This document shows positions 27,092 through 38,181 of a stretch of DNA of 64,000 bases, piece after piece. Within the stretch, counting starts at the first letter, position 1. Each line of letters opens with the position of its first letter. Source of the stretch: Teredinibacter sp. KSP-S5-2 (lineage in GTDB: Bacteria; Pseudomonadota; Gammaproteobacteria; Pseudomonadales; Cellvibrionaceae); contig NZ_CP120416.1 of assembly GCF_032773895.1 (NCBI RefSeq), positions 2,602,001 through 2,666,000 of the forward strand, read 5' to 3'. The notes below the pieces were generated by a model. That model was not told the origin of the DNA, ran no database searches, and worked only from the letters and a program-made list of their open reading frames with translations. Both the position numbers and the translations under genes were made by a program.

Positions 27092-27914
27092 TAGGCTGCG
27101 TACACCCCGATGGAATAAGCTGGTCAGTGTAGCCAAAAAGACGATGAGAAATTAACCCCAACCATTCTCGTACAGCCCATTCGAGCTTTCGGGAGTTACC
27201 GAAAAAATCCCAATTCAGTCTAAAAACATCTTTTTTCAGTGTCTGATGATCGATGGCTACGGGTATTGGGTTCCAACCCTCACGACAAAACACTCCCATT
27301 GCTCTGGGCATATGGTAGGCGGAAGTAATCAGCACCCATTTTTCACCAGCATTCGGTTTGATCAAAGCCTTGGTATTTCGAGCATTTTCTCGTGTATTCC
27401 GCGACTGATCTTCAAAAAGAATGCGCGATGTATCCATTCCCAGTGAATCAAAAAGCTGTTTAGCCAATTGTGATTCGGTGTAATCAATTTCACTTCGCCG
27501 AACAAGGGAGGAACCACCAGAAAACACCAGTTGAGCATTTGGGTACCGATGAGCATATTCGATAAATGAAAAAAGACGTTCAGACGACGATTTTGTTTCA
27601 ACCTGCTGCCAGTGATAGCTCGTGGCCAGACTAAACGAACCACCTAAAACAATAATGCCGTCGATATCTGGATCTGGATCTATTGAAGGTTGAGTTGAAT
27701 ATTGTTGCTCTAATGGAAGCAACAACCACTCACCTACAGGCAACACGCCATTGATGAGGGTTACAGTGAGGAGAAGCCAAGCCAGATTGCGGCTAAGCTT
27801 CTTCCATTGAAGCAATACACTGCATACCGTCGCTATGCAAAGCAGAAAGTATAAACTTTCCGGTGAGACCAATACCCAGATGGATTTGGACGCATAAAAG
27901 TAGAGTGTATCCAT
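27084..27914 (-). CDS. YdcF/ElyC-type DUF218 envelope protein
   Basis: 276 residues. Two N-terminal membrane segments (~13-32 and ~38-58) precede a periplasmic DUF218 domain (~82-250) with DGIIVLGGSF, QLVFSGGSS, SRNTRENARNT and VLITSAYHMPRAM. In E. coli the relatives SanA and ElyC act in envelope barrier function and peptidoglycan or enterobacterial common antigen metabolism. It lies 13 bp after der and overlaps the TauE-like gene. Confidence 0.88.
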   Translation of the reverse strand: MDTLYFYASKSIWVLVSPESLYFLLCIATVCSVLLQWKKLSRNLAWLLLTVTLINGVLPVGEWLLLPLEQQYSTQPSIDPDPDIDGIIVLGGSFSLATSYHWQQVETKSSSERLFSFIEYAHRYPNAQLVFSGGSSLVRRSEIDYTESQLAKQLFDSLGMDTSRILFEDQSRNTRENARNTKALIKPNAGEKWVLITSAYHMPRAMGVFCREGWNPIPVAIDHQTLKKDVFRLNWDFFGNSRKLEWAVREWLGLISHRLFGYTDQLIPSGCTQPND

Positions 27915-27927
27915 TTATTGCCAGATT

Positions 27928-29316
27928 TTATTTTTTCTTTACGTGTTTCATCATACGTCGTTTTTTTTCTACTTGACGTTTACTCAACTTATTCTTACGC
28001 CCGGCAAACGGATTGTCTCCGGTTTTAAATTCGATTCTCACGGGAGTACCGTGTAACCCGAGCTCTTTGCGATAAAACTTTTCCAAGTAACGCACATAGT
28101 GCACTGGAACTTCTTCAGTTTGATTACCGTGAATAACCACAATGGGTGGATTATGGCCCCCGGAGTGTGCGTAACGTAATTTAATCCGTCGGCCACGTAC
28201 TAATGGTGGTTGATGTTTCGATGTTGCCGCTTCCAATACACGAGTAAGGAAATTGGTTGAGTGTTTCTCGGTCGCAGCCTGATACGCACGTTTTACCGAT
28301 TTATATAGATTCCCTACTCCAGAACCATGTAATGCAGAAATAAAGTGCATATCAGCAAAATCCGCAAACTGCAGACGACGTTCAAGTTCAAATTTCACTC
28401 TGTCTTTATGATCGTCTTCCAGTCCATCCCATTTATTTAATGCAATAACAACTGCTCTACCGGATTCAATCACATGCCCTAGTAAATGCATATCCTGATC
28501 AACAATGCCTTCGCTGGCATCCATGACCAAAATCACCACGTTGGCATCTTCAATCGCCTGTAACGTTTTAATAATGGAGAACTTTTCCACTGACAGTTTG
28601 ATGTTTTTCCGCCGACGAACACCTGCAGTATCGATAATGGTGTAGTTTTCACCATCTCGCTCGTAATTAATGTAGATACTGTCCCGGGTTGTACCTGGCA
28701 AATCAAAAACCACTACCCGCTCTTCCCCGAGCATACGGTTTACCAACGTCGACTTGCCAACGTTTGGACGACCGACAATAGCGATTTTGGTGCCTTTCGC
28801 TTCTTCCGGTTCATCTTCCTCTTCCAGTTCAATATGCTCTAAAACCTGCCCCATCAGCTGCGCAACACCACGTCCATGAGCGGCTGCTATACCTGAGATC
28901 TCCCCCAAGCCAAGCTCGTAAAAGCTGGCGATTGCGATATCTTCATTCACGCCGTCTATTTTGTTGGCCGCGATAAAAACCGGCTTGTTCAGACTTCTAA
29001 GATGTTCCGCAATTTGCGTATCGGCTGAGGTAACACCGTCTCTTGCGTCGACAATAAAAATGATGATATCCGCCTCTTCTGCAGCCAACAGAGACTGCCC
29101 GGCCATTGCGCTATCAATACCTTCTTCGTCACCACTAATCCCGCCAGTATCGACCACCATGTAGCGTTTGCCATTATGGACAGCATCACCATACTTACGA
29201 TCACGAGTAAGCCCGGCATAATTTGCTACTAAGGCATCGCGGGTTTTGGTAAGTCGATTAAACAGTGTTGATTTACCCACGTTCGGGCGTCCAACTAGTG
29301 CAACTGTAGGGATCAT
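27928..29316 (-). CDS. der: Ribosome biogenesis GTPase Der
   Basis: 462 residues. Two tandem Era-like GTPase domains, each with a [10 protein letters not shown]-loop (~8-16 and ~182-190), DTGG / DTAG switch II motifs and NKID / NKWD specificity motifs. The C-terminal KH-like domain and a very basic tail rich in K and R follow. It is essential for 50S subunit maturation. Last gene of the conserved ndk-to-der block. Confidence 0.98.
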   Translation of the reverse strand: MIPTVALVGRPNVGKSTLFNRLTKTRDALVANYAGLTRDRKYGDAVHNGKRYMVVDTGGISGDEEGIDSAMAGQSLLAAEEADIIIFIVDARDGVTSADTQIAEHLRSLNKPVFIAANKIDGVNEDIAIASFYELGLGEISGIAAAHGRGVAQLMGQVLEHIELEEEDEPEEAKGTKIAIVGRPNVGKSTLVNRMLGEERVVVFDLPGTTRDSIYINYERDGENYTIIDTAGVRRRKNIKLSVEKFSIIKTLQAIEDANVVILVMDASEGIVDQDMHLLGHVIESGRAVVIALNKWDGLEDDHKDRVKFELERRLQFADFADMHFISALHGSGVGNLYKSVKRAYQAATEKHSTNFLTRVLEAATSKHQPPLVRGRRIKLRYAHSGGHNPPIVVIHGNQTEEVPVHYVRYLEKFYRKELGLHGTPVRIEFKTGDNPFAGRKNKLSKRQVEKKRRMMKHVKKK

Positions 29317-29483
29317 TGATTAACTCAAAATATATAAATGTTTAACTGCAAAACTGCGTATCAAGCAGAAGTGTGTTTTCTGAAAAGCACAGAACAGTGT
29401 CATTTTCAGCGTGCTTATGTACTTCTAGCGCACATAAACACAATAGCAAAGTGTTTAAGCCAAGTATTACCCGAAATAACAAC

Positions 29484-29512
29484 AAAAATGGCCGTTCCCA
29501 GAACAGCCATTT
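29484..29512 (-). terminator. bamB terminator
   Basis: Stem AAATGGC (29486-29492) with GCCATTT (29506-29512), extended internally by GTTC/GAAC around a 3-base loop. TTTTT follows on the minus strand. It lies between bamB and der, so der may have its own promoter in the 227-bp gap. Confidence 0.65.
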
Positions 29513-29543
29513 CGCACGTCACTCAGATCGCAGTGTATTGAGT

Positions 29544-30686
29544 TTACTTCAGCTTGTACGCAGTAATTCGGCCGTCATCAGCGAGAATGTAAAGCATCGA
29601 ATTTGCGCTGACCATTGGCGACCTGAAATCATCACCACTAGGCTTGAAGCGATAAGCAAAGCTACCGTCTTCCTGCTTCAGTAAGTGCAAGTAACCTTTC
29701 TCATCGATTACCGCCACATAATCGCCTATTACTGCTGGTGCTTTAATATCACGGCGGTGTAGAAACTCATTTCTCCACTCTTCATTGCCATTAATGGAAT
29801 TGAAGGCATAAACGGTAGAGTCTTCCGCACTAGCAAAAACCTTTCCGGAATCATAAGCTAAGTCGGTATAAGTCGATAACGGCTTCTTCCACATTGGACG
29901 ACCTTGCCCCTCTTCAAAAGCACCAATACTGCCCTGAAAAGTTGCCGCATATATTGTCTGCCCTATCACCAATGGCGAGCTATCGACGTCCACAATTTTA
30001 TCCAGCTCTGTGCTTCCTTTCGGTTGACCCACGCGAGCTTCCCAGAGTGATACGCCTTCTGAAGCGCTGAGCGCAACAATTTGGCCACTCTCAAAGGGCA
30101 ACAGTACTTTCTGCCCGGCAAATACTGGGGAGGCCGCACCACGTAAAGTCAAAATGGGTACGGGATGGTCAAACGTCCAGACTTTTTCCCCATCTTTAGC
30201 ATTCAGCCCCATCACCCCACCATCAATGGATTGGGCAACCACAATACGACCATTGGATGCAGGAATGGATGAGATTTCACTACTGGCTTGTTTTTCCCAG
30301 AGGACTTCGCCGTTTTCGGCGTTTAACGCAATAATTTCACCGTCATAGGTACCGAGATACAACTGACCATCGGCTTCGGAAATTGCAGCCGAGATGTCTT
30401 TTTTCAGAGAGGACTTCCAGATTCTCTTACCCTTGAGGGCATCAAAGGCATATACATTGCCGTCTACATCAGCAACATAAACAGCAGATCGGGTGACTGC
30501 AGGCACAAAACGTGAGTATCGTTTATCCTGACCATCGCCCGCACTTCTACTCCAAACTTTCTTCAGTTTTGCCGAGGCTTCAAATTTAACCAGCTTGGCT
30601 GGCTTCATTGGGTCGTCTTTCTTGTCCTTTGAAGCACAGCCAGCAAAAACAACGCTGGCTAATAGTACAACGAGAAGAATCCTCAC
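29544..30686 (-). CDS. bamB: Outer membrane assembly lipoprotein BamB
   Basis: 380 residues. The lipobox VVFAGC puts the lipidated Cys at about residue 17. The body is an eight-bladed PQQ-type beta-propeller with repeated GxVYAFDALKGKRIWK-like blades. It is part of the BAM complex that inserts outer membrane proteins. The start is GTG at 30686, and its GTGA overlaps the yfgM stop, so the genes are translationally coupled. Confidence 0.96.
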   Translation of the reverse strand: MRILLVVLLASVVFAGCASKDKKDDPMKPAKLVKFEASAKLKKVWSRSAGDGQDKRYSRFVPAVTRSAVYVADVDGNVYAFDALKGKRIWKSSLKKDISAAISEADGQLYLGTYDGEIIALNAENGEVLWEKQASSEISSIPASNGRIVVAQSIDGGVMGLNAKDGEKVWTFDHPVPILTLRGAASPVFAGQKVLLPFESGQIVALSASEGVSLWEARVGQPKGSTELDKIVDVDSSPLVIGQTIYAATFQGSIGAFEEGQGRPMWKKPLSTYTDLAYDSGKVFASAEDSTVYAFNSINGNEEWRNEFLHRRDIKAPAVIGDYVAVIDEKGYLHLLKQEDGSFAYRFKPSGDDFRSPMVSANSMLYILADDGRITAYKLK

Positions 30687-31399
30687 TCGGCGGCCTCCGC
30701 TTCGGAATTGACATCAACTTCAGCAACGGCATCAGCCGCTTCGGGTACGCGGGTAGCATCCAGCTTGAGCTGAATAATGCTACGGCGAGAAAACTGTTGT
30801 GGTGGCAAGGTATTGAGTGCCAATTGATAGGCTACATTGGCTTTTGCTTTTTCACCTTTCGCAGCAAATACGTCACCACGTAACTCTGCATACAATGAAT
30901 CGTATGCTGGTGATACAGGGGATGACACCAAACCAAGAGCAGCATCCAACTTACCCTGTGCATAATAGACTTTTGCCAGTCTGGCCTTTGCCAATGTGGC
31001 TGTCGATTCATTCGCCGCGCTACTCACAACAGAACTGATGAGTTTTTCAGCTTCTTCCAACTTATTCTCATCGACTTTTAAACGAGCAAGAATCAAGGTT
31101 GCCAAATTGTCATAGGCAGTACCGGAGAAGTCTTCGGCGATTTCGTTGGCCAGGCTAACAGCCTTGGATTTTTGTTCGTCACTTAACTCCTGGCCAGGCT
31201 GAACTTCGATTGCCTGAACCAGTTGATCGTATTTTTCCGAACCAAGAATAGCCTGTTTCTCGATATGGGCCTCTCTGAAAGACCAACCGGCATAGATAAC
31301 AATGGCAGCCCCAACTGGAAACACGATGGATTTCCAGCTTTCTTTCCACCAGCGCTTAATGGCTTCAATTTGTTCTTCTTCTGCTAAATGCTCTGCCAC
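30683..31399 (-). CDS. yfgM: YfgM-family periplasmic TPR protein (SecYEG ancillary subunit)
   Basis: 238 residues. A short cytosolic N-terminus (EEEQIEAIKRWWKESWK) precedes one membrane segment (~20-40). The periplasmic part is built of TPR-like helical repeats (YDNLATLILARLKVDENKLEEAEKL, YAQGKLDAALGLV; split over ~100-165). YfgM associates with SecYEG and PpiD. It lies between hisS and bamB, as in the conserved gammaproteobacterial order. Confidence 0.93.
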   Translation of the reverse strand: MAEHLAEEEQIEAIKRWWKESWKSIVFPVGAAIVIYAGWSFREAHIEKQAILGSEKYDQLVQAIEVQPGQELSDEQKSKAVSLANEIAEDFSGTAYDNLATLILARLKVDENKLEEAEKLISSVVSSAANESTATLAKARLAKVYYAQGKLDAALGLVSSPVSPAYDSLYAELRGDVFAAKGEKAKANVAYQLALNTLPPQQFSRRSIIQLKLDATRVPEAADAVAEVDVNSEAEAAE

Positions 31400-31408
31400 A
31401 ATTAACTC

Positions 31409-32680
31409 CTAATTCATTATTTGCGTAATTTCGCTTTGTTTTATCGTTTTTTGAGGTTCATCGCTACGCAAATGCTTCACAACGATCTCGTTATTTTCCA
31501 ACTCATTCTCACCAAGAATGAGAGCTATTTCAGCACCACTTTTGTCAGCTTTTTTCATTTGACTCTTAAAGCTGCCACCCCCGCAGTGCATCTGCAATCT
31601 AACATAAGGGCACTCTTTACGGATAGTTTCCGCAAGCTTAAACGCTTGAGGGATCACATTTCCAGCAACCACCAAATAGACATCAGTTGTCTGGAAGATA
31701 TCCTCAGGAACGGCATTTAATTCCTGCAGCAATAAAATCAGGCGTTCAATCCCCATAGCAAAACCAACAGCCGGAGTCGGTTTGCCACCTAGTTGCTCGA
31801 CCAAACTATCGTAGCGACCACCGGCACATACCGTGCCCTGCGCCCCTAATTTATCCGTTACCCATTCAAACACTGTTCGGTTGTAGTAATCCAACCCACG
31901 AACCAATCGAGGATTCACCTGGTAAGTAACACCAACTGCATCCAAATAGGACTGAAGCTGAGCAAAATGTGCTTTTGATTCTTCGTCCAGGTAGTCAAAT
32001 AAGGACGGTGCGCCATCCAGTAACTGCTGGGTATTTTGATCTTTACTATCGAGAATTCGCAGAGGGTTGGAAGAAAGTCGTTTCTGACTGTCCTCATCAA
32101 GCTGGTCTTTTCGCGCTTCCAAATAAGCGACTAAAGCGTTACGGTACTTGGCCCGAGATTCGTTCGACCCTAAAGAATTGATCTGTAGCGTTACATGCTC
32201 GCTCACACCAAGGGTTTGCCACAATTTTGAGGTTATCAGCAATAACTCTGCATCAATGTCGGCACTATCGATGCCATAGGTTTCCACCCCGATTTGGTGG
32301 AACTGACGCAACCGCCCTTTCTGTGGTTTTTCATAGCGAAACATTGGGCCGCTATACCACAGTTTTTGTACAAGGGTGCCGCGGTTATAAAGTAACTGGC
32401 CTTGCTCGCAGGCTCTTACACAGCTGGCAGTGCCTTCAGGACGCATAGTGATACTCTCACCATTACGATCCTCAAAGGTGTACATTTCTTTTTCGACAAT
32501 ATCGGTAACTTCACCGATCGAACGTTTAAATAAATCCGTTTGCTCAACGATCGGAAAACGTATTTCCTGATAGCCATAGCTATGAAGTAAATCTGCTACG
32601 GTAGTTTCCAAGTACTGCCACAACGGTGACTCCGCCGGCAGTAAGTCGTTCATCCCTTTGATTGCTTGTATCTGTTTCAA
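31409..32680 (-). CDS. hisS: Histidyl-tRNA synthetase
   Basis: 423 residues. Class II motifs are visible: IKGMNDLLP at the start, motif 2 [15 protein letters not shown]...[25 protein letters not shown], the histidine-specific [15 protein letters not shown] and [15 protein letters not shown], and motif 3 [15 protein letters not shown]. The C-terminal anticodon-binding domain is complete. Cytosolic, essential. Confidence 0.98.
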   Translation of the reverse strand: MKQIQAIKGMNDLLPAESPLWQYLETTVADLLHSYGYQEIRFPIVEQTDLFKRSIGEVTDIVEKEMYTFEDRNGESITMRPEGTASCVRACEQGQLLYNRGTLVQKLWYSGPMFRYEKPQKGRLRQFHQIGVETYGIDSADIDAELLLITSKLWQTLGVSEHVTLQINSLGSNESRAKYRNALVAYLEARKDQLDEDSQKRLSSNPLRILDSKDQNTQQLLDGAPSLFDYLDEESKAHFAQLQSYLDAVGVTYQVNPRLVRGLDYYNRTVFEWVTDKLGAQGTVCAGGRYDSLVEQLGGKPTPAVGFAMGIERLILLLQELNAVPEDIFQTTDVYLVVAGNVIPQAFKLAETIRKECPYVRLQMHCGGGSFKSQMKKADKSGAEIALILGENELENNEIVVKHLRSDEPQKTIKQSEITQIMN

Positions 32681-32718
32681 TGAAATTCTCTGTATTTCTG
32701 CTAAGCAAAAGGCGCTTA

Positions 32719-33831
32719 TTAAGCCTTTGCAATTAAATTTTCCAGTTGCTCTTCTTTGGCTTTTGCCTTTTCCCGAATAAGGGACTCCAGACTGTCGACC
32801 AAATTGTCTTTCTCAAACTTATCGGCGGGTTGACCATCGACGTACACCAAGTTCTTAGGCGTGCCACCTGCCAGTCCAACATCCACTTCTTTTGCTTCAC
32901 CAGGACCGTTCACCACACAGCCAATCACCGCAACATCCATAGGAGTACGAATGTCTTCCAAGCGGGTTTCAAGCTCGTTCATGGTTTTAATGACATCGAA
33001 ATTCTGGCGGGAACAGCTTGGGCAAGCAATGAAGTTAATGCCTTTACTGCGAAGTTTCAGGCTTTTTAGAATATCCCAACCCACTTTAACTTCTTCTACC
33101 GGGTCGGCAGCAAGAGATACGCGGATGGTATCGCCGATACCATCCATTAATAGCATTCCCAACCCAACGGAAGACTTCACTGTACCGGAGCGTAAACCAC
33201 CCGCTTCGGTGATCCCCAAATGTAGAGGTTGTTCGATCTGAGTGGCCAGCTTACGGTAGGCAGCAACCGCCATAAACACATCCGAAGCTTTCACGCTGAC
33301 TTTGAAATTCTGAAAGTCATATCGATCCAATATCTCGACATGACGTAAAGCCGATTCGACCAAAGCTTCCGGTGTAGGCTCGCCGTATTTTTTCTGTAGA
33401 TCTTTCTCCAAAGAACCGGCATTGACCCCAATACGGATTGGGATGTTCAAGTCTTTAGCCTTATCAATCACCGCCAGGATACGCTTTTCCCGACCAATAT
33501 TACCTGGATTTATTCTGAGACAATCTACCCCAAGATCGGCAACCCGCAGTGCTATTCGGTAGTCAAAATGAATATCCGCCACCAGCGGTACAGAAACCTG
33601 CTTACGAATCTCGCCGAATGCCTCAGCGGCCTCCATGGAAGGAACGGAAACTCGCACGATATCTGCACCGGCATCCTGAATTCTTTGGATTTGGGCTACG
33701 GTAGCCGCGACATCGGTTGTTTCAGTATTGGTCATACTCTGCACACTTATCGGTGCATCACCGCCAACCGGAACATCGCCCACCATAATTTGACGGGACA
33801 CTCGACGTTTTATAGGGGATTCAACATGCAT
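32719..33831 (-). CDS. ispG: 4-hydroxy-3-methylbut-2-enyl diphosphate synthase (IspG/GcpE)
   Basis: 370 residues. The TIM barrel begins with [15 protein letters not shown]. The [4Fe-4S] domain supplies cysteines in [13 protein letters not shown] and [11 protein letters not shown], with the accessory Glu after them. It catalyses the penultimate step of the MEP isoprenoid pathway. Upstream of hisS and downstream of rodZ, the conserved order. Confidence 0.98.
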   Translation of the reverse strand: MHVESPIKRRVSRQIMVGDVPVGGDAPISVQSMTNTETTDVAATVAQIQRIQDAGADIVRVSVPSMEAAEAFGEIRKQVSVPLVADIHFDYRIALRVADLGVDCLRINPGNIGREKRILAVIDKAKDLNIPIRIGVNAGSLEKDLQKKYGEPTPEALVESALRHVEILDRYDFQNFKVSVKASDVFMAVAAYRKLATQIEQPLHLGITEAGGLRSGTVKSSVGLGMLLMDGIGDTIRVSLAADPVEEVKVGWDILKSLKLRSKGINFIACPSCSRQNFDVIKTMNELETRLEDIRTPMDVAVIGCVVNGPGEAKEVDVGLAGGTPKNLVYVDGQPADKFEKDNLVDSLESLIREKAKAKEEQLENLIAKA

Positions 33832-33885
33832 ACTTCTACCTACAGCAATCTATTCCCAGCCTATAAGCCCCAATACAGGGGACAA

Positions 33886-34863
33886 TCAGGGCTGTCCGAC
33901 TTTGAGACGCAGAGTCCGACGACTCCCGGAAGGTGCCGTATCGACCACTTCACCGTTAAGTGTCATATAAACACCGTTGGCATTGCCCATCATCACATCG
34001 AAGGGTGCGTCGCCAAAAAGCTGCAGATTATCCCCTTTGCGCTTAAGTTGCGCAATTAGTTGCTCGCCATTGGCGTCTTTTATCTCAACCCAGCTATCTT
34101 CAGAGAAGGTTAATACCAGGCTGTCTTTACCGGACTCCATACTTTCTATAGGGGAAGTATCCTGTTGCTCGTCACTTACTGATTCAACGTCAGTTTCAAC
34201 AAAACCCGTGCTTTGCGATTCCTCTTCGGGTGAAGCGAAGTTTTCTTCCACGTCCGGCTCAGACTCAGGTACAACAACGAAAGCCTCCTCTTCCGTCACT
34301 GCAGCCTCAGGTTCAGCCACCGCGGAAGTCTCCTCCGTTTTTTGCTCCATCGATACTTCGGAACGAAGGCTCTCGCTTTCAATAGTTCCAGTATCTGGCT
34401 GCTCTTCGGACAGAAATACCGCAATCAAGATCCAGGCAACGACAGCCAAGCCAACAAATCCCAATGCAGGGATTTTTTTAACGACTCCCAAGGCCGGAAG
34501 AATAGCACTGGGTGAGCGATTGAACTCGTCTTTGTCTTTTTGTGAAAGACCAGCGCCCGAACTGTCTAACGAATACTCATGAGACACTGCCGCGCCTGCT
34601 TCAAACGCATGCACAATTTCATCTGTATCAATACCGACTAAGCGGCCATATTTTCGAATATAGGCAACAATGTATGTGCTGGACCCAAGATCGTCATACT
34701 TATCGTCTTCAAGGTCTTTCAGTTTTTTCAAGGGAATCAGCGTGTCATCAGCGATCGATTGGAGACTGATCCCCTTTTCCTCACGCATTTGTTTCAAATA
34801 GGCCCCAGGACGTCCGTGAATAAGGTAGTTCTCTTGAGTCGCAGATAAATCAGATTCAGTCAT
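33886..34863 (-). CDS. rodZ: Cytoskeletal/cell-shape protein RodZ
   Basis: 325 residues. The N-terminal HTH_25 domain (~18-90) has GAYLKQMREEKGISLQSIADDT and YIRKYGRLVGID. A single membrane segment is at 131-151. A Glu/Ser-rich acidic linker (~152-245) leads to the C-terminal DUF4115 beta domain (SWVEIKDANGEQLIA...LNGEVVDT). RodZ anchors MreB filaments and helps determine cell shape. Type II membrane topology. Confidence 0.95.
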   Translation of the reverse strand: MTESDLSATQENYLIHGRPGAYLKQMREEKGISLQSIADDTLIPLKKLKDLEDDKYDDLGSSTYIVAYIRKYGRLVGIDTDEIVHAFEAGAAVSHEYSLDSSGAGLSQKDKDEFNRSPSAILPALGVVKKIPALGFVGLAVVAWILIAVFLSEEQPDTGTIESESLRSEVSMEQKTEETSAVAEPEAAVTEEEAFVVVPESEPDVEENFASPEEESQSTGFVETDVESVSDEQQDTSPIESMESGKDSLVLTFSEDSWVEIKDANGEQLIAQLKRKGDNLQLFGDAPFDVMMGNANGVYMTLNGEVVDTAPSGSRRTLRLKVGQP

Positions 34864-34879
34864 TTACACAACCTGGCTC

Positions 34880-35659
34880 TTATTTTTTTTGATTTTCGAT
34901 GTACGTTTTGTAATCCAAGTACTCTTGCGAGTATGGATGGAGGTTCTTCAACGCCAACGCGTAGCTTGCTTCTTTGTCCTTATTACCAAAAATACGTTCG
35001 ATACGTATCCCCAGCCACAAACTTCGAGGCGTATGCCGCGAGTTTTTGGCAAACCGATCAAGATACTTTTTGGCCTGTGAATAATCCCGCTCCTCAAAAG
35101 ACAAGACTGCCAATTCCAAAGCAGGGTCTCCATAGCGTCGATTCAAACCTAACGCTCGCTCAAAGGCCCCCACTGCCCTCACCTTATTATTCAATTCCAG
35201 AGACGTTAACCCAAGGTAAAAGAGTGCTTCAGATCGCCTTATATACTGAATATCATCCCCAGACATTTCAAAATATTTGAACGCTTTTGTGTAATCTTCC
35301 CGTTCAAAAAGAAAACGACCGTAGGAAAAATAAATACTGCTTTTGGAGAAATCCGATCGCGATTTGAGCGCTTTCTGGAAGCTGTGTTCCGCACGCTCAT
35401 ATTCGCCATTGAGTTGATACACCAGAGCCATACCCTGGTTTGCTTCTGCTGATCGATGATCCGCCTCCAGCGCTTTACCAAACGCCCTGATTGCCCCTTC
35501 TCTATTGTCCCGCTCAAGATAGGCCATGCCTAACTTAACGTTTGCCTCAACCACCTGCTGCTTATTAACTTTGGTTTTTGGTTTGTCCATTGTTGTAACA
35601 CAGCCGGCTGCACAAAATGCAACCAGTACTGCAGCAAAAACAATACTCTTTTTCTTCAT
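34880..35659 (-). CDS. pilW: Type IV pilus biogenesis/stability lipoprotein PilW (PilF)
   Basis: 259 residues. Lipobox FCAAGC (Cys at about residue 20), then six TPR repeats: KLGMAYLERDNREGAIRAF, ANQGMALVYQLNGEYERAE and similar. It is an outer-membrane lipoprotein that helps PilQ secretin assembly. Its place between rlmN and rodZ is the conserved one. Confidence 0.94.
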   Translation of the reverse strand: MKKKSIVFAAVLVAFCAAGCVTTMDKPKTKVNKQQVVEANVKLGMAYLERDNREGAIRAFGKALEADHRSAEANQGMALVYQLNGEYERAEHSFQKALKSRSDFSKSSIYFSYGRFLFEREDYTKAFKYFEMSGDDIQYIRRSEALFYLGLTSLELNNKVRAVGAFERALGLNRRYGDPALELAVLSFEERDYSQAKKYLDRFAKNSRHTPRSLWLGIRIERIFGNKDKEASYALALKNLHPYSQEYLDYKTYIENQKK

Positions 35660-35687
35660 CGGACCCCCAAACAGTTCCGGTAGACTT

Positions 35688-36884
35688 TTAGTTCACCATT
35701 TTTACCGGTATGTAATCGCCTTCAGCCTTCAACAGTCGCTCTGCGTCCATTTTGTAGCGAGCACTGCGCTTAGTTCTGTCATTGACCTGTCCAGCCAGTT
35801 GACCACATGCAGCGTCGATATCATCTCCACGAGTGGTCCGCACAGTGGTGGTGTAACCCGCTTCAATCAATATGGTCTGAAAACGTCTCAAAGCATTGTT
35901 GCTCACCCTTTTATAGTTCGATAAACCAAAAGGATTAAACGGAATCAGGTTAATTTTTACTGGAATATCTCTCAATAGATCAGCCAGTTGATGCGCATGT
36001 TCAGGTCGATCATTAATCTGATCGATCAATGTGTATTCGATTGTAATTTTCCGATGTGTATCGGGCAGCCCTTCAATATAACGTTTTGCCGATGCCAACA
36101 ATTCCGCTATCGGGTATTTCTTGTTCAACGGCACTAACTGATTTCTCAGTTCATCATTCGGTGCGTGCAGCGAAATAGCCAGGCAAGCGTCAGTATACTG
36201 CCCCAGTTTGTCCAAAGCCGGAACCAGCCCGGAAGTACTCAAGGTTACTCTGCGCTTGGATAAGCCATAGCAATTGTCATGCATCATTAGATGCATGGAA
36301 TCCACCACATTTCGAAAGTTCAGTAGAGGCTCTCCCATCCCCATAAACACCACATTTGTGACCTTTCTGGGCCCTTTTTCTGCTAGTTGGCCAAACGACT
36401 TGGCCGCCAGCCACACCTGGCCAATAATCTCGGATGCGGTTAAATCCCGGTTAAAGCCCTGCTTACCTGTTGAGCAGAAGCTACAGTCCAACGAACAACC
36501 GACCTGAGATGATACACAGAGTGTTCCCCTTTCCCCATCAGGTATGTAAACAGTTTCAATGGCATTTCCACCGCCGACCTGGATCAAAAATTTCCGAGTT
36601 CCATCGGCAGAGTCCCATTGCTGAATCACCTCAGGTGCACGCACCTCGGCGACAAACTCAAGCTTGTTGCGTAGGTCTTTACTCAGATTGGTCATTTCCT
36701 GAAAATCGGTTACTCCAAGCTGGTGTATCCATTTCAAAACCTGAGTCGCACGAAAGCGCTTTTCACCAATCACCTCAAAAAACGACTCCAACCTCGATTG
36801 AGTCATTCCCATTAGGTTAATTTTGTTAGCCATCGGATCATCGCTGTCTGCAGCGGATTCGACGCCAGTAGTTTCACTACTCAC
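35688..36884 (-). CDS. rlmN: Dual-specificity 23S rRNA/tRNA adenine-C2 methyltransferase RlmN
   Basis: 398 residues from GTG 36884, chosen because AGAGGT sits nine bases upstream. The open frame reaches 37007 but would overlap ndk, and ATG 36833 is an alternative without a clear SD. The radical-SAM motif is [15 protein letters not shown], preceded by [33 protein letters not shown] and the C-terminal catalytic Cys in [10 protein letters not shown] follow. It methylates A2503 of 23S rRNA and A37 of some tRNAs. Confidence 0.95.
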   Translation of the reverse strand: MSSETTGVESAADSDDPMANKINLMGMTQSRLESFFEVIGEKRFRATQVLKWIHQLGVTDFQEMTNLSKDLRNKLEFVAEVRAPEVIQQWDSADGTRKFLIQVGGGNAIETVYIPDGERGTLCVSSQVGCSLDCSFCSTGKQGFNRDLTASEIIGQVWLAAKSFGQLAEKGPRKVTNVVFMGMGEPLLNFRNVVDSMHLMMHDNCYGLSKRRVTLSTSGLVPALDKLGQYTDACLAISLHAPNDELRNQLVPLNKKYPIAELLASAKRYIEGLPDTHRKITIEYTLIDQINDRPEHAHQLADLLRDIPVKINLIPFNPFGLSNYKRVSNNALRRFQTILIEAGYTTTVRTTRGDDIDAACGQLAGQVNDRTKRSARYKMDAERLLKAEGDYIPVKMVN

Positions 36885-36918
36885 TACTGTTATACCTCTT
36901 GAATGTGCTGAATAAAGA

Positions 36919-37347
36919 TCATGAACGGGAGAAGATCTCTTCCGGCTTGAAGAAATAAGCGATCTCTCTCTCCGCTGATGCGGGAGAATCAGACCCATGT
37001 ACCGCATTACGAGTTAATGAATCGGCGTACAGCTTACGCAGAGTGCCCTCTGCAGCGTTTTCCGGGTTGGTAGATCCCATCAATTCTCTATTGCGGTCGA
37101 TCGCATTCTCTGCCTCTAAAACCTGAACCATAATTGGCCCGGAAGTCATGAACTCAAGTAAGTTTTCAAAAAATGGCTTTCCCTCATGCTCGGCGTAGAA
37201 GCCTTTAGCTTGCGCCTCATCCATATGAATCATCTTGGACGCCACAATTGTCAGGCCTGATTCTTCAAAACGCGCATAAATACGGCCAATTACGTTTCTT
37301 GCCACAGCATTTGGCTTAACAATTGATAGAGTTCTTTCGATTGCCAT
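36919..37347 (-). CDS. ndk: Nucleoside diphosphate kinase
   Basis: 142 residues, normal length. [18 protein letters not shown] opens the fold. The phosphate-carrying His is in [19 protein letters not shown], and the family ending AEREIAYFF is present. It equilibrates NTP/NDP pools. First gene of the conserved ndk-rlmN-pilW-rodZ-ispG-hisS block. Confidence 0.98.
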   Translation of the reverse strand: MAIERTLSIVKPNAVARNVIGRIYARFEESGLTIVASKMIHMDEAQAKGFYAEHEGKPFFENLLEFMTSGPIMVQVLEAENAIDRNRELMGSTNPENAAEGTLRKLYADSLTRNAVHGSDSPASAEREIAYFFKPEEIFSRS

Positions 37348-37587
37348 TAACTACCACCCTCTTTGGTTTCGGTTCTTCTTGGTGGTTATCATCTCGTCCA
37401 CCTTATTATGTCGTGATCTCGATTATACTGATTTAACCTGAGCATTGACACGTAAACCGTTGATTTTGCTTTAGCATATGTTTTTCGCCAAGCCCTCCGT
37501 GACTGGGGCTGCGTCGAATTAGGGTTCCTGTGTCATCTGGCCACCCAGCAAAAACGTACACCGGATATCATTTTTTGGGAGATAACA

Positions 37588-38181
37588 ATGAAAAAACTAC
37601 TCAAGATCCTGCTCGCCCCCATTCTGGCTATTGCTCAAATTGCGGGCATAAGCACCGCTAGTGCTGAATCAGCCAACCTGGAACTCCCCGCAGACGGAAG
37701 CTGCCCAAGCTTTCTGAATCAAACATTTCGTAAACTCCACAGCTCAGATGAGATCAATCTTTGTCAGTTGTATCAGGGAAAACCTTTATTAATTGTTAAT
37801 ACAGCCAGTCACTGCGGCTTCACGCCACAGTTTAAAGGTCTGGAAGCCCTTTACAAAAAATATCAAGATCAAGGCTTCCACATCATTGGCTTTTCTTCCA
37901 ACGATTTTAAACAAGCGGCTAAAACCGAAGAGAAAGCGGCAGAAATCTGCTACAAAAACTACGGAGTTAGCTTTACCATGCTCGCCCAAACAAAAGTTCG
38001 AGGCAAAAAGGCGAACCCGGTTTTTCAGTACCTGGCAGACAAGACGTCCAAACCGTCATGGAACTTCAACAAGTACCTAATCTTACCGAAGCAAAATAAG
38101 CTACTGAAGTTCGGCAGCAGCACTAAGCCTCAAGATTCGCAAATAGAAGAAGCCATTAGAAGAGATCTGGAAACAAACTAG
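37588..38181 (+). CDS. Exported glutathione-peroxidase-family protein
   Basis: 197 residues with a signal peptide (1-26, cleavage near ASA-E), so periplasmic. The peroxidatic Cys76 lies in NTASHCGFTPQFKGLE and the conserved WNFNKYL is near the end. The second signature reads FSSNDF (102-107) instead of FPxNQF, so the Gln of the classical catalytic tetrad is Asp here, a variant I believe also occurs in other bacterial members. A possible resolving Cys is in AAEICYKNYG. It probably reduces peroxides with thioredoxin-like donors. TAG is followed directly by the ATG of the next gene. Confidence 0.88.
   Translation: MKKLLKILLAPILAIAQIAGISTASAESANLELPADGSCPSFLNQTFRKLHSSDEINLCQLYQGKPLLIVNTASHCGFTPQFKGLEALYKKYQDQGFHIIGFSSNDFKQAAKTEEKAAEICYKNYGVSFTMLAQTKVRGKKANPVFQYLADKTSKPSWNFNKYLILPKQNKLLKFGSSTKPQDSQIEEAIRRDLETN

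Noticed and set aside
36885-37007. N-terminal extension of rlmN to 37007
   Set aside because: It would overlap ndk by about 90 bases, has no similarity to RlmN, and GTG 36884 has a good SD.
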